Shown one piece after another: positions 48,473-60,407 of a stretch of 64,000 bases of DNA. This stretch comes from Cladochytrium replicatum. Lineage: Eukaryota; Chytridiomycota; Chytridiomycetes; Cladochytriales; Cladochytriaceae. The position numbers were made by a program, and so were the translations under genes. The stretch covers positions 1 through 64,000 of the forward strand of contig JAHLKD010000109.1 of NCBI GenBank assembly GCA_025526935.1, written 5' to 3'. Under the pieces are notes generated by a model. It was not told the origin of the DNA. It searched no databases and was given only the letters and a program-made list of their open reading frames with translations. The stretch's first letter is position 1; every line of letters begins with the position of its first letter.

Positions 48473-50092
48473 ATGCCTGGCTGGCGGGTGCGGGCTTTCT
48501 TGGACAGGTTCACGGGGCGTTCGGAACGAACCTCAAAGTCGAGAACTTGGACCATCATCACTCTCACTGCAGCTATCTTCCAGGCCGTCGTTGTCCTCCC
48601 AATCGAGGCCTACATCATGTCCCGCTTAAACGTTTTCCTCAGAGCCGGTTTCGCTAACAGCGGCGACATCGGCGCCGCTACCCTCCCCTTCATCTTCGTC
48701 TACCAGTCTCTGTTCATGCTCGCTCAGCTCTTCCAGATTGCTCTCGTTGCCGATGCGGTATGAGAAAGGACACCGCTCTTAGCTCCTAATGATGTGCCTT
48801 TTTAAATCTTCCCTGTCTTCCAGGCCTGGGTGAAAAACACCTTGCAAATCATATCCGTTGCTGTTTTCAACTCCTTGTGCTTTGCCTTTTCGATTGTGCA
48901 GGTCTTCCAAATCGAAAGTCTGAAATACTGCGTCAAACAAATCGTCAACCCAAAACAAGGTACTAAAGGTCATGGGGAAAAAATCTCGTTTTTCTAACGT
49001 GCTGATACTAAAATAGTACGACCAGGCATTGTTGCCGCTACCAAGGGTTGTCCAGACTACGATTCCACATCGCCCGTCATTGACCAGCTCAGATCCAACC
49101 TGAGCATAGTCTCGTCGCTCTTCCCCTTTGAAATGGTCGTCTGTGCCATATCATTCGTCTTTTTCGTTGCAAGTTGGTACATCGCCCTTCGGGTAAGTAA
49201 AAAGTCAAAAATTTGACCATTCCTGATCATACATTGAGCCCCTAAATGTTTAAAAACAGACATACAGAAACTGGGGTTGGCAGATTTACAGCCGTACAAC
49301 CGGCGCAGACCTCGTCAAACGATCCATTCTGCGCCGCTACCACCTCTTCGTCATGCTGCTAAAATACAACGTGTACTTTTGCGCGGGCTTGATTGTGCAA
49401 TTCGTTATTATGGTGTACTACAACAACGTGCTCCCAAGCACCTTTGACGATGGTGACACCACCAACGATGGCGGACAAAATCCTGACGAAGCGAATGCGC
49501 TCAACGACGGCAATACACAGATTGCGCTGATTATCGTTTCTGCCGTCGCCCTGGTCTACTTTATCCTAGGGTGGCTGGCCGTACGGCGTGGGAACTGGTT
49601 CCTCATGCTTGTTTTCCAGCTTGTCATCCTGTGCAACCTTGGCGCAGTGTTTTTCATGATCTACAAGGCGTACTTTGACGAAAAGATGCAGAGCATCATG
49701 GAGCTGTTTAGATTCTTCTTTACACTATTTGGTAAAGCTCCCAAAGAGTTCACGGCTTTTCGTTTGGAAAACCTCATTACTTCCTTTTCTTTTCCCATTT
49801 ATCTCAGCGGTTGTATCTGCGATCATCAACGTTGCGCTTTTCGTCATTGGCTTGTACTGCATCAAGGGCTTCTCACACCCTGGCTACCGTGCACTAGGTA
49901 AGCTCCCCAACCTCCCTATCACGATCGTCCTCTGACCCTCTTGTTGCAGTCACTCCACCCCCCATCCACATCTCTAGGAACCATCAACAACATCAACCAG
50001 ATATGGTTGAGGTGTCTTCAACCCAAAAGTACGGCACACAATCGCAAAAGTACGGCGCACAATCGGGGAATCCCGTGCTAGAGCTTTCATGA
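48473..50092 (+). CDS. Eight-TM membrane protein (UPF0658-like?)
   Basis: Six exons: 48473-48757, 48824-48959, 49017-49192, 49260-49731, 49808-49897, 49950-50092; 433 aa. Eight hydrophobic segments are visible: TIITLTAAIFQAVVVLPI, LPFIFVYQSLFMLAQLFQIA, ISVAVFNSLCFAFSIVQVF, FEMVVCAISFVFFVASWY, VYFCAGLIVQFVIMVYY, ALIIVSAVALVYFILGWLA, FLMLVFQLVILCNLGAVFFM and VVSAIINVALFVIGLYC. The WYIALRTYRNWGWQIY junction after TM4 and the soluble acidic loop before TM6 recall fungal UPF0658 Golgi membrane proteins, but I cannot confirm the family. The tail contains a short duplication, TQKYGTQSQKYGAQS. Function unknown. Confidence 0.85.
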
Positions 50093-50660
50093 GCGAGCAA
50101 ATCTTTGGTGAATTTGCGCATATTTAGCATCTGCCTACTGTTGTCTCTCCATCTCCACTTTCAGCTGTCTTACTCAGCTTCTTTATTTGCTTCGAAACAA
50201 GCGACTTATTAGGACTTTGCTCAATTCTTGTTGATACTATGGCGGTCGGTCGTCCAGCGTGTGTGTGTGATGGTTGCTGTTGATTATCTCTGATATTGGA
50301 ATAAGCGCTCAGTTGCTTAACTGTTCTTTTTTGTGAATAATTGTTTGTTTTGACTGGTCACTTTTCTTTTTTGGGATCGCGTAACGAAGCGAAGGCTTAC
50401 AATACAAAATGAAGCTTGAAAGCTGTGATTGAGGAGTGGGGGAATAGAGAAGAAAGTCGTACTCTCAAAGAACACCGTTTCGCCCGACTAAAGTGTGCGC
50501 GCATGCTACACACGGGAAGTGTGGAGCGTGCGAATGGTTCCTAATTGTCGGGACAACTGGACTGACCTTGTGTATACTGAATCGAAACCATGAATGGCCC
50601 CATGAGCAAATCAACAATGAGTGCTCGTCCTGGTAAGAGTGAGTGAGTATTGGATGATAT
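50093..50660. other. Intergenic, 568 bp, convergent gene ends
   Basis: T-rich on the plus strand at 50300-50400, probably 3' UTR of the membrane protein. I looked for a cyclase or kinase domain continuing the receptor gene at 50661 and found none. Confidence 0.6.
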
Positions 50661-52655
50661 TCAGTTCCATTTTTCAATTACGTACTCTATGCTTTGTACG
50701 CGGTCGCGCTGCTTCTGCAGTGCTGCAGCACTGCGAAAGATCTCAGCAAGTTTCTGTTATTCCGCCAGTGCACACTCCACTTACAATGTCATCACCATGG
50801 TCGCAAACGTTGCTTGAAGTGTACGAAGCTCACTGAAAATGCTTGGACGAGAGAGTTTCAGACTTGCCTCCAGCTCTCGGAACTCAAAGTGCGTTGCCTG
50901 CGAATGTGTGATAAACCATCATCGTTTGAGATACTTTCAACATGTCCCAATATTCTCACTTACTTTGGACATGTTATTTACCATCTTCCGAACTGGTAAA
51001 ACAATGAGGAACGCGACTGCAAGCGCACCCAGCAGCCCCGACGCGCTCGCGACGCATGAGATGATGATCCCACGCCGAATGCTTCCTTCCACTTCCGCAA
51101 AGAAATCCGCCCGCGGGATCGCGACCGTGAAGTAAAAATTCGACCTCCCGTTCCTCAGCTCCAGTTTCTCCGTAGCGACCTTCCAAACCATCCCATCCTT
51201 TGTTGCGAACCACAGGATCGATCCGCCTGATCCCCGAGACAGAACCTGGCTGATCTCGGATATGTAGACGTCCGATGCATTTGCTGCCAGAACTGAAAAT
51301 CAAAAAGAAAACAAAACAATCAAAACAAATATGGATTGTGTCAGGGCGCCTTTTCCCAGACCAAAGCGTTTCCCATCCTCCGTGAGTGTCGTGATGTCCA
51401 GGTTTGACGCAATAAGCAACCCGTCCGCATCCATAAGCAACAATCTCGTTCCAGGCGTCGGACTCAGATCCTTTAGCAATCGCGAAGCCTGCGCGATTGG
51501 CGTGACGGACGAGCACGCGTACGGGACCCTCCGCTTCGTATGGCCAAACACGTCGGTGACGTTCATTGGATCTGCACAAGCTGCAAAGGTGAAGAGCGGA
51601 TCGGGCACGATCTCGGATATCCAGTGCGCTTCACATTGTCCGCTTTCCATCATCCGGAATCCTGCGCCGTACTTTAGGATGCTCGATATGGGACCGGCGT
51701 CCTGGGGAGGCAGCCCGATCAACTTTCCTGTTTCTGCGATTTGAGTAAAACAAAATTAAAAGTTCATCAGATCTTTTCCCTTTTGTCGTTTAGCAAGAGG
51801 AACCTCCATCCCACCCCCTGTTTTTTACCATTGTCGAACCGAGCGGAAAGTTTTAGGTCCCCCGTGCTGTAATCTGCGTAAAACACTGTCGACGAAACAT
51901 CCTGATCCCGGTTTAAACAAACATTTCGAAAGAAAAAGGGGGTTGCAAATTCATCGACGGTGTAAATTTGCTCGAGCTCACCACAAGGTACGACGTTCCG
52001 TTCGGATAATCATGGTTTGTGTACCACGTCGAAGGGACTTCACCGGTCACATTGTTTGCCTGCCCACAAACTGCACGGTATTCACTGCCTACGCCAAAGG
52101 GATTCCCACTACGTGAACTCCACCTACTCAGATTCACCATCCACGGCGTCGACTGGACGAGCTGAATGGCAAGGTAGTTGAATTCGCTGTTGTTCCCGTA
52201 CCCCCTTGTTTGGGTCGACAGGAATGTGCGTGCAACGTTTGAGCGAAGAAATACCACGGTGCTCGTCGAAATTCCGTTCAGGTAGTTGGATAGCCCTTTG
52301 ACAGCACTCACAACGGTATCCTATCCATGCTCACCAGTCCATACTAACCACCCTGCTGTATTTTTGATGGTAGCATACCTTGATGACCTTTTCGACCAGG
52401 GAATCGATCGATGTGATGGATGTCGTGAACACGATGACAGCGGTCTATGTAAATCATATCAGCTATAGCTGAATGGCTGAATCCTACGCCATAAGTTCCA
52501 ACCGGAACGATTGCTAGCGCCAGCACGATAAACAGAAACATCCCGATAAAGGCCGTCAATGGTATGCTCCAACGCCTGGGACTTTGGCCATGTTTACGTC
52601 GCGGTCTGTCCCACAAGGTCGTCAAGGAGCCGGGTTCGACTGGAGTGTGATCCAT
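50661..52655 (-). CDS. Cache-type membrane receptor without an output domain
   Basis: Eight exons: 52655-52503, 52444-52379, 52320-51982, 51901-51829, 51733-51362, 51292-50964, 50897-50785, 50730-50661; 504 aa. TM1 (TAFIGMFLFIVLALAIV, about 30-50) is followed by about 300 extracytoplasmic residues with dCache features: the long helix TSIDSLVEKVIKDTVV, NYLAIQLVQSTPW, TVFYADYSTGDLKL, RLLLMDADGLLIAS and SNFYFTVAIPRADFF. TM2 is GLLGALAVAFLIVLPV, then a short HAMP-like and coiled segment (FRELEASLKLSRPSIFSELRTLQATFATMV). The frame stops soon after. In fungi such sensors usually carry a cyclase or kinase; here none is found before 50661 or in the following 560 bp. Two donors (GTTGGA, GTCTGG) are weak. 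Confidence 0.75.
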
Positions 52656-53299
52656 CAAAAGATCGAAACGTTCTGGTTGGTCGCTCAATCACGATCGCAA
52701 GAACAATCCCGAGCGCCATCCAAGATCGCAGAGGATCCCCAAGTTATGTTTCCCCATTCTGATTATATTGGGCCAAGCAACTTCAGCAACTTCGAAGCGA
52801 ACATGCTCGCTTTGTTGCTGGGATGGCATTTCATTATAAGTGGTTGACAAGTAAAAAGGGACAAATAAAACTGGCACAAGCACAAGGAAGAAGGATTGAT
52901 TTCCAATACATCAAACAGGAGGCAAAACTGTCCAAAACAATGTTTTGAGGCCTTCTTCAGAACGCAAACATATTGCAATAAGAAATAGAGTACAACATCT
53001 TGGCAAAAATGGGTTAAAGGCAGACCAAAGTATTAAGAAAAACAAAATCCATATAAGCAGCAAACAGTCAATAGGGTCATTTGCATGTCCAGTCAATCAA
53101 GAAATAAAGAAAAAAGAGTTCTCTAAACCACAAGGGTCAAATGTGTCAAAAAAATGTACGGCAGAGAAGAGGGAAGCTCACAGTATCATCAAAAGTAAGC
53201 GTCAAAATTAGTCCGCCACCTCCTAAATCGTCCTCCTCTTCGATAAATACAAAAACCACATTTAATGGCACCTTGATGGTAGCTTTCCCCCGAATCTGT
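52656..53299. other. Intergenic, 644 bp, AT-rich
   Basis: Receptor 5' side and 3' flank of the F-box gene; strongly A-rich on the plus strand at 52900-53170. No gene or repeat recognised. Confidence 0.5.
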
Positions 53300-54334
53300 T
53301 CACGAGACGAATTTCCGGACTTGCTTCTCGACCAGCTGTTTGGGGCCACCGACACCCATCTCTGCGTACAACAGCAACTCGACCGACCAGTCCAGCAAGT
53401 TCACGGTAGTGGCGCTATGATCCGGCACCCTCTGGTCATCCGATGGTTTTCTTAGTTGTTCCAAGAGGGCACCAGCGACCCTCTCCACTCTCGCGACCTG
53501 AGCCGCTTTTATGCATTCCGTGCACAAGTGCAGAGAAACTATTTTCCCACAGGACGTTTCGGAAGGGTACCATAGAGCACCCAGAGCGGCCGAGGGCTCA
53601 AGTATGCGATGGTACGCCCTTCTGCTCCTCGCCAGCCTCTGTTCGACATGCACCAGATCCGAGTGTGAGATTACGCTTTCGAGGGCCAAAGTAATAGCCG
53701 GCGGCGGATCCGCGGACGCGGGGCGCGCAAAGCACCGATGGCACAAACGTGGCCAGTAGCCCGCCACGATCCTCTTGAACGACGTCGACGACGACGACCA
53801 ATCCGCCGCCCCCCAAGTCGGCAAGGGTCCCTTCAACCACCCTCCCGCCGCGCGGACATAGTGTCCCTCCGTTTCAATCTTTCTTCGCTGCAAGAAACTC
53901 CTCGGATGGCGTGCGTTGCAGTTTGCATTGCGCGTGCTGACCTGAGAGAGCGCGAGTGTCGCGTCGCGCGCGATGCGTGGCCAGAGTCCATGCGAGTCCG
54001 CGACAAGAGAAAAGTATCTGCATGTTTGAGCAAAGACTAGGAGGTCACGGAGGTGAGAGTCGCGGACGACGAGGTCGAGGATGTGGTGGAGAATTTCGAT
54101 TGGGACTTTGAGGATGGGCGGTGCACCGCAGGAGTCTGGTGGGAGAGTTGAGAGACGGGTAGGGCAGAGCGGGGAGGAGAGGAAAGAGAGGGCGGTTGGG
54201 GAGAGAAAGTCCGGGGAGGAGCAGCAGTGGGCGGTGTTGGAGAGTCGCCGAGATGGACGCGGAAAAATGATTGAGCGAGGAGGACTGGAGAGGGCCGAGA
54301 TCTGTTTTTGCGATTCAGCGAAAGCGAGAGTCAT
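53300..54334 (-). CDS. F-box protein with Cys pairs, 344 aa
   Basis: ATG at 54334; the frame is open further upstream but without an ATG. After a Ser/Pro-rich leader, PILKVPIEILHHILDLVVRD to FAQTCRYFSLVADSHGLW (about 75-130) is an F-box. Downstream lie CHRCFARP (about 215) and LHLCTECIKA (about 285), two Cys pairs that could bind a metal. The rest is Arg/Ala-rich. GC content is high compared with flanking DNA. Probably an SCF substrate receptor; target unknown. Confidence 0.75.
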   Translation of the reverse strand: MTLAFAESQKQISALSSPPRSIIFPRPSRRLSNTAHCCSSPDFLSPTALSFLSSPLCPTRLSTLPPDSCGAPPILKVPIEILHHILDLVVRDSHLRDLLVFAQTCRYFSLVADSHGLWPRIARDATLALSQVSTRNANCNARHPRSFLQRRKIETEGHYVRAAGGWLKGPLPTWGAADWSSSSTSFKRIVAGYWPRLCHRCFARPASADPPPAITLALESVISHSDLVHVEQRLARSRRAYHRILEPSAALGALWYPSETSCGKIVSLHLCTECIKAAQVARVERVAGALLEQLRKPSDDQRVPDHSATTVNLLDWSVELLLYAEMGVGGPKQLVEKQVRKFVS

Positions 54335-54840
54335 TTTAGGAGGCGAATCGAACGAAACAAGGATCAGAAGCGATCGAGCGGTTCTCGAGACTGCAACAAG
54401 TTTTATAAGTTTTTTGATGACGCGTGGAGGTGACGGATCACAAATCACAGTGAGAAAGAATAGAATATTCTATTCGGAGAACTGGTAGGTGGTATGTTGT
54501 CTCTGGTGGAGTAGACTGAGAGGGAGTTCTTGTTATGCTGTAATTATTCAATCGGCACATGTTCATTGGAAGGTGCGGGTGCGGGGACTGCTCATGCGTC
54601 TTGTTTCGTTGAGGCCTCTTACTATTTACTGTACCAACCCAACCTACGCCAAAAGTACCCGACCCAAGCTTTCCCAACTCTTTCACTGGTCATTTTGCCA
54701 AAAACTTCAAATGCCAAGACGCTGACGCTCATCAAATTTTAGTTCTAGCCAGGAGAGTTCAACCAAGTATTCTATTTTTGTGCGTGATCCTGCCATTGCA
54801 ATCACTACGGTGTCGGTCGGTTTGCACATGGGCTATGGTT
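54335..54840. other. Intergenic
   Basis: 5' side of the F-box gene; small open frames only. Nothing recognised before the possible acyltransferase remnant. Confidence 0.45.
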
Positions 54841-55520
54841 TTACTTAGCGCTTGTGTTAAATCACTTTTCATCAACCCAGATGCCACTGTTTCGCACTTC
54901 CTCGACTTCAACCGTCTCAAACTCTCTACCTCTTCCCTGCAAAGCCAACCCACCGCAACCGAAACCGCTCAAACCACCACTACCACCACCACCACCTCCT
55001 CCTCCTCCTTCGTGCGTGTCGTCGACGGTCGAAAGAACCTAGGCCTGTCACCGACCTTTATCGGCAACGCGATGTTCTGCTCCACGAACGACCACGCTCG
55101 AAACCTCCAAAGTTACCCAAGCCGGCGACGGATCGCTCGCTGATCCCGTTCATGCTCCGAGGAGTTCGGTAGCGGAACTGGCGAGAATGTGCTTGTTCCT
55201 GAGGCACCCGAACAACCCCTCGCGTCGTCAACGAAAGGAGAAATCGGGACGTGGCCGTGATCGATCGGTTCCTGGGTCCATACGACATTTCTCGTGTCGT
55301 CCTGGGACAAGCTTGGGAGGCTCGCGCGCTGAGGTTTGAGCAGGTTTGGCGCGAAGGATTGCTTGGTTTTGGTTGGCTTGCAGCCAGCGGACATGGAGAG
55401 GCTGTGCGTGACGAACGGGAGTTTGGTGTGTTCGCCGAGGTTGTCGAACGAGATTTGAATGCACTTGCTACAGCCCTTTTGAGTGTGATCTGCGTGATGT
55501 CAAATTTAGCAGTCGCATAA
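54841..55520 (+). pseudogene. Possible remnant of an HXXXD-type acyltransferase
   Basis: Three plus-strand frames in series carry fragments in the order expected for the C-terminal half of a BAHD/HXXXD acyltransferase. These are SHFLDFNRLKLSTSSLQS then FVRVVDGRKNLGLSPTFIGN (compare the family's DGR..L.PPLP..YFGN block), then AELARMCLFLRH in the next frame, then REGLLGFGWLAASG near the place of the DFGWG motif. The catalytic HXXXD half is missing and frames shift, so if the assignment is right this is a truncated relic. A minus-strand frame (55113-55394) over the same DNA is also open. Low certainty. Confidence 0.35.
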
Positions 55521-55751
55521 ATTCACCAGACCAAATCACGATTTGATAAAAGATGGTAACTTCTCTTAAGAAGAGAGAGATCCATTGCTGGTTCCACATA
55601 ATGAACAGGCTAAATCTATACTTTCAATTGCTGTCGAACCGAGTTCCCCGATTTAGGTTATTGGTTGGCTGTTGGGACTCAAAGCGTGGGTAATGCCAAA
55701 AGAAAATCAAACAAACATCTTTCTCCTCCCAGCCAGCGCTGGTTCATCTTG

Positions 55752-57537
55752 CTACTGCCAGTCATTCGGAGGCATAGGCATTTGATACTGCTGAGGAGGC
55801 ATGTACGTGTTTCCAGGCTGCGGTTGCCCTGGGGGTTGGTATGCCTGCTGCGGCATGTACGAGTTGGGGGTCTGTTCCGGAGGAGGATGATATTGTTGCT
55901 GCGCGTAAGGGTTTGGAGTATGAGGAGGTTGGTACTGATAATACGGCTGATATCCCTGTGGTTGTTGCTGATAAGTACTCGGATGCTGCTGGACCATTGG
56001 TGCCTGGGCAACAACCGAGTTTGGTGCCGCAAATTGTGTTGCGGTGTACTCAGGCGGCTTCTCGTAGCCGTACGTCATCGGCGGAGGCGACCCCGGCGGC
56101 GGACTGTATATTGGCTGGACCATTGCTGGCGCAGCACCGACCATTGGGGTGACCCCTCCGTAATTGTTTGTGAATGGCACCACTATCCCGCCCCACTGCA
56201 TTGGCTGGTCCTGTTGAGCTCCGCGTCGGCGCACCAATATGCATCGCACCAGAGCCGCACAGCACAAACAATACAATAGGAAGATGATGACTCCCGATAC
56301 CAGAACCGGTACTCCGTAACTATGAAGCGTTGACTGAAATTACGAACCTATGAGATCTCCTATATCTGACTACTTTGTTTGGGGGGTCCCGGTACTTACT
56401 GAAGCTACACCGAAGTTGAGCGTTTCAGGTGGAAGGTTCATCTCCGCCATCATAAAGATGAAGGGATCCAGTTTGCTTCTAACTTCGAACCGGACCGATT
56501 TCCAAGTGCTCGATGAGTATGTTTGGGAGTAGCGTCCTATCGGGAAACTTTCTCCTCCCATGGACTCGTACTTTGGATCATAGTAACACCCACTGCCTAT
56601 CTCTCTTGAAAGGCAGAATGGTCAGCTTCAAACTTTTTCAATAAGGGTTTGCCATACTTCGAGTAATCAGGATCAGGACCCCAGGTAACTGATCCATTTA
56701 CACCAATAGTTGGTGCCACTCGAACGCAAATTCCTTGAAGATATAGGTATCTAACCCCCCAAAAATTGTCAATGATTGCCCTCACGATTCAAACGACTTT
56801 TTAACGTACAAAGTGCAAACTTTATAGCTGGTATATGTGCCTCCGTATCCTCCACATTGAGTGTCGCAAAACGTGCCACAATTTTTTGAGCACTCTAGGC
56901 GATCCTTGCAGTTGGTGAGCTGAAAAGAGCGTTTGACGGATTGAGTGAGACCTAAAGGAAAAGGATGAAGAATTTGCCACGTACACCGCGATCGTGAAGC
57001 TTTACCGCTAAGTCTAAACGAAGAAAGTACTGTCCCATTGGAATTGTTTCTTGTAAAGCCGAATGAGTAGGCACCATCGGAAGTCGACGTCACTGTCGTC
57101 GCATATCGATATCGAGAATAGTTGCTGAACGATAGCGGCGCACTTTGATCTGGAATTGTGTCTCCCTGACCATGCAAACAATGTTAGCTTGATCCCTTTA
57201 GGAGAACATTCTCATTTTTTACCGTTGTTACAACGTCCAAAAAGGTTGGCGTCTGTACCGACGATTGAACAAACACATTCAAACTTTGGAATTGAGAAAG
57301 GCCGGAATTCTGCCAGTTCTATGGAGGCAAAGGATGAGTACACGTACATGAAGAGAGTTCTCCGAAAAACTCTACATCTATTGCTGTTTGAGATCGGGAT
57401 ATGGCGGTTTCGCGCAGGTTCAGCGTTGCGACTCCCAACAAAACCCCCCCGACGATGATAAGGATCGGCCCCGGGCAACAAAGGAGGCAGGCCAAGGCCC
57501 AGAAACATCGAGCCGCACCTGAAAAGCTTGTCATCAT
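55752..57537 (-). CDS. Two-TM surface protein with Pro/Gln-rich cytoplasmic tail
   Basis: Seven exons: 57537-57348, 57252-57223, 57161-57006, 56951-56810, 56750-56658, 56604-56400, 56333-55752; 465 aa. TM1 lies at about 10-40 (CFWALACLLCCPGPILIIVG). The extracytoplasmic part has NNSNGT glycosylation sites and a Cys-rich block (NCKDRLECSKNCGTFCDTQCGGYGG), then PDYSKEIGSGCYYDPKYES and RFEVRSKLDPFIFMMAEM. TM2 is VPVLVSGVIIFLLYCLCCAALV (about 285-305). The cytoplasmic tail of about 160 residues is almost pure Pro/Gln/Tyr/Asn repeats with several PPxY-like motifs (possible WW-domain ligands). No known domain. The 30-bp second exon and the first intron are the least certain joins. Confidence 0.75.
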
Positions 57538-57981
57538 CCGTGAGACTTACATGTATCCCATCGTACCACACAAGATGTCACCCAAGTCCTGTGGTATGAG
57601 TAAGCAAAAGTCATAACGTTAAAAACTCCCAATTTACCGCCATGGATCTTCGGTTTGTAACTGGTTCTGTTGTTGACGCAGCGTGGCCAATCAGAGATGC
57701 CGGCCATGCATGTAAATCATCCTCAGCCCGCTCTCGCTCCCACCAATCCAACACATCCAGCGCGGCTCATCAACCGTCGCGCAGCCACGCCGTCCCGATC
57801 GCTTTCTTTGTTTGCTGTTGCTCCAGTCCACTCACTTTCCATCAGTCGCGCAAAGCCCGAAGGGCCTTTCTTTGAACATGGTTTGCGATGGCAAGTAAAA
57901 ATTAGGATGTGGACATGTTTCAATCTCTTTTTAAACAATAAAACAATGGAGCAAAGATCACACTACACATGGCACAAAACC
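57538..57981. other. Intergenic, 444 bp
   Basis: 5' side of the surface protein and 3' flank of the L4 gene. No gene; open frames here lack domains. Confidence 0.5.
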
Positions 57982-59317
57982 TTATTCCAGAGAAACAAGG
58001 GTCCTGGTGAAATCCGTGTTCCTCGTCGTGCTAGTGTAGGTCTTCTTTGCAACCACGACCCCAGCGTAAGGGTTCAACCTCTTCAGAATCTGCTTGTTCT
58101 TGAGCGGGTTCTTGCGCTGCTTGTACGGGCGCTTGACGCGCTTGGGGCCGGCGGCGCGGAGGACCGACTGAATTTCGTCCGAGTTGATGATGCGGGCGAG
58201 GTCGGGGTTGGCCATGATGTGCTGGGGGAGGTGGTAGTCCTTCTTCTCGAACGAGGGGGCGTTGGCGGTGCCGAAGACGCCGTCGAGGGCCTCGAAAGCA
58301 GACTGAGTCCAGATCACGAAGCGACCGAGGTGGCCACCGGGGGCGAGCTGGAGGAGGTTGAGTGCGTGAACGTTTACCAACTCAACACCGGGCAAGTTTC
58401 GGAACGCCTTGGTGATGCCCTTGTCCTCGTTGTAGATGACGAGGGGACCGCGGCGCTGGCGGTAGCGGCGGTTGCGGATCTTTCCGATACCGGCGCGGAG
58501 CTTCTTGGACTCAATGACCTAATTTGGACAGACATAATTAAAAAAGAGCGAAAAAATCAAATGTACAAATTCTAACCTTCTCGACGTCAGCGTAGGCGTT
58601 GAGGGCCTTGAGGAGAGCGACGGCGCTCTTGGTGCGGACGAATTCCTCAACTGAGTCGCAGACAACGAGGGGTACCTCGGGAATATGGTCAATCTTGTGA
58701 CCGCGGGCAATCACAAGCGGGGCGACAGCGGTGGCAGCAACAGCAGAGGCGACGGCGTAGCGCTTGGCGTTCTGGTTGGTCTTGACGTGCCACTTCCTCC
58801 AGATCTTGGTGGGGGCAAACATGCGACCGCCACGGCACATGTTACCGAAAGCACCCTGACCGGCGCGGTGGGTACCACCACCAGAGACACGGGGGATACG
58901 AGCGACGGCACGACCGGTACCCCAAGACTCAGCAGAGTACATGTGACCAGCCTTGCGGAAGACAGCGTAGGGCTGGCGTTTGTTTTTCGCGACGTTGCTG
59001 TGGACTGAGTTGACGAGGTCGGGACGGATGGGGGTTTCGAAGACGTCAGGCCGGGGGACGGTGCCGATGACGGCACCGGTTTCGTTGTACACTGAGATGA
59101 CAGGGCGGGAGGCCTAAAAATGCACATAAGAAGCGGTCAGCGAGATTCGACCCACGTAAGCGTTCGCCAGCATCCATCCACCATCCATCCATCATCACCA
59201 TCATCACCACCATCACCATCAGCACCACCATCCAATCGTCTCTTCTCCGTTCTCTCGCTCGGCTCTCCTCCCGCCGTCCAAACGTCCCTGCGTGCAACCC
59301 AACCCTCCATTTACCAT
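57982..59317 (-). CDS. RPL4: 60S ribosomal protein L4 (uL4)
   Basis: Exons 59317-59315 (ATG only), 59113-58577 and 58518-57982; 358 aa, close to the yeast length of 362. Landmarks: [11 protein letters not shown], the internal loop [27 protein letters not shown] reaching toward the peptide exit tunnel, [39 protein letters not shown] and a Lys/Arg-rich eukaryotic C-terminal extension. The initiator exon consists of the ATG followed directly by GTAAATGG; the 201-bp intron then ends at TTTTTAG before GCC TCC. The frame upstream of GCC TCC gives no ATG before that splice site, which supports this start. Confidence 0.95.
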
Positions 59318-60407
59318 CGCGTGTCCTCGTTGCTGGTTGGAGTGGCTGTGCAGCTGTTTTTGGGGTGATTAAAGTTGTGTTCGCATCAAAACGTTAATTG
59401 TATTATGGAGGGACAGCAAGAAAAGAAATGTGAAGTCATCGACATCCTCGTTAAGAAAACTAACACAGCTGATTAATGGATGATCAGCCAGGTTGTTCAA
59501 TTTTAACATGTGTACAAGAAATAACAAGACTTTGTTCAGTTCCATTAAAACTAAGACATCGTACGAGCATGACTGTATCTAGATTTACAGAAAGAAATCT
59601 CTGGACAGGCACAAATTGATAGACACATAAGTGATCTGATAGCTGCAAGATCCTTAAGGATATTTGGCAGAAAGAATTTGCTCCCCCTGACAGGTGGGTC
59701 CGTAAACATCTTTGTCTGAATCAGTGTTATGAATGTGAAGAGGAGTATTAGCTGGTAAACAATCTTTCATATACAAAAGACTTCTAAATTTGCTGACGCG
59801 ATACGTAGGATAGCATCCTTCCCAAAAATTCTTATTAAGTGTTAAAAACCAAGGGCTTCTCCTGGCAGCGGTAGGGCGTCTTTAGCTGTACTGTAGCTAG
59901 CACAACAGCTCCAGGTTCCGTCTCTTGGCCCAGTACCTGTTCTCCCAGGTGTGAAATGCCAAAAACTCCGACAGGCTGTACACTACACCCAAGCTGGTCA
60001 GGCAACCAGGGAATGCTGTGGTCAAAGACATTGGTCACATCAACTCCTATATTCAAGTGAACAGTGCGTGTGGGCATACCTGTGGTCAAAGACATTGGTC
60101 ACATCAACTCAAAGGACCAAGCCACACCACATTCCCCACTAAATGCCAAGATCACTCCACACAGGACCTGCCAAACATGGAAATAAATACATGAAATACA
60201 AGTCCATAAATAAGAATGAAGAGGGATTGACAAAAAAACTCTCAGGTCAAAGAGAAAAAAGACAACCCAAAGGATAACCCATATAGCAAACAGTCTGATA
60301 TGCTAGTTTTTAACATTAAGTTTGTATGGGACAGGAGCCTCCCGATGCAATACATCAACAAATTTCATAGTCTTTTGTATACAGGACTGAGGCAGTTCTA
60401 TCCAACG

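Noticed and set aside
55113-55394. Minus-strand frame opposite the acyltransferase-like relic
   Set aside because: Open, but with no recognisable domain. The plus-strand fragments match a family signature better; left undecided.
57670-58575. 301-codon plus-strand frame over the L4 gene
   Set aside because: It is the antisense shadow of ribosomal protein L4.
59120-59368. Ser/Pro/His-rich plus-strand frame in the L4 first intron
   Set aside because: Low-complexity CCATCATCACC repeats in an intron and 5' region; no gene evidence.
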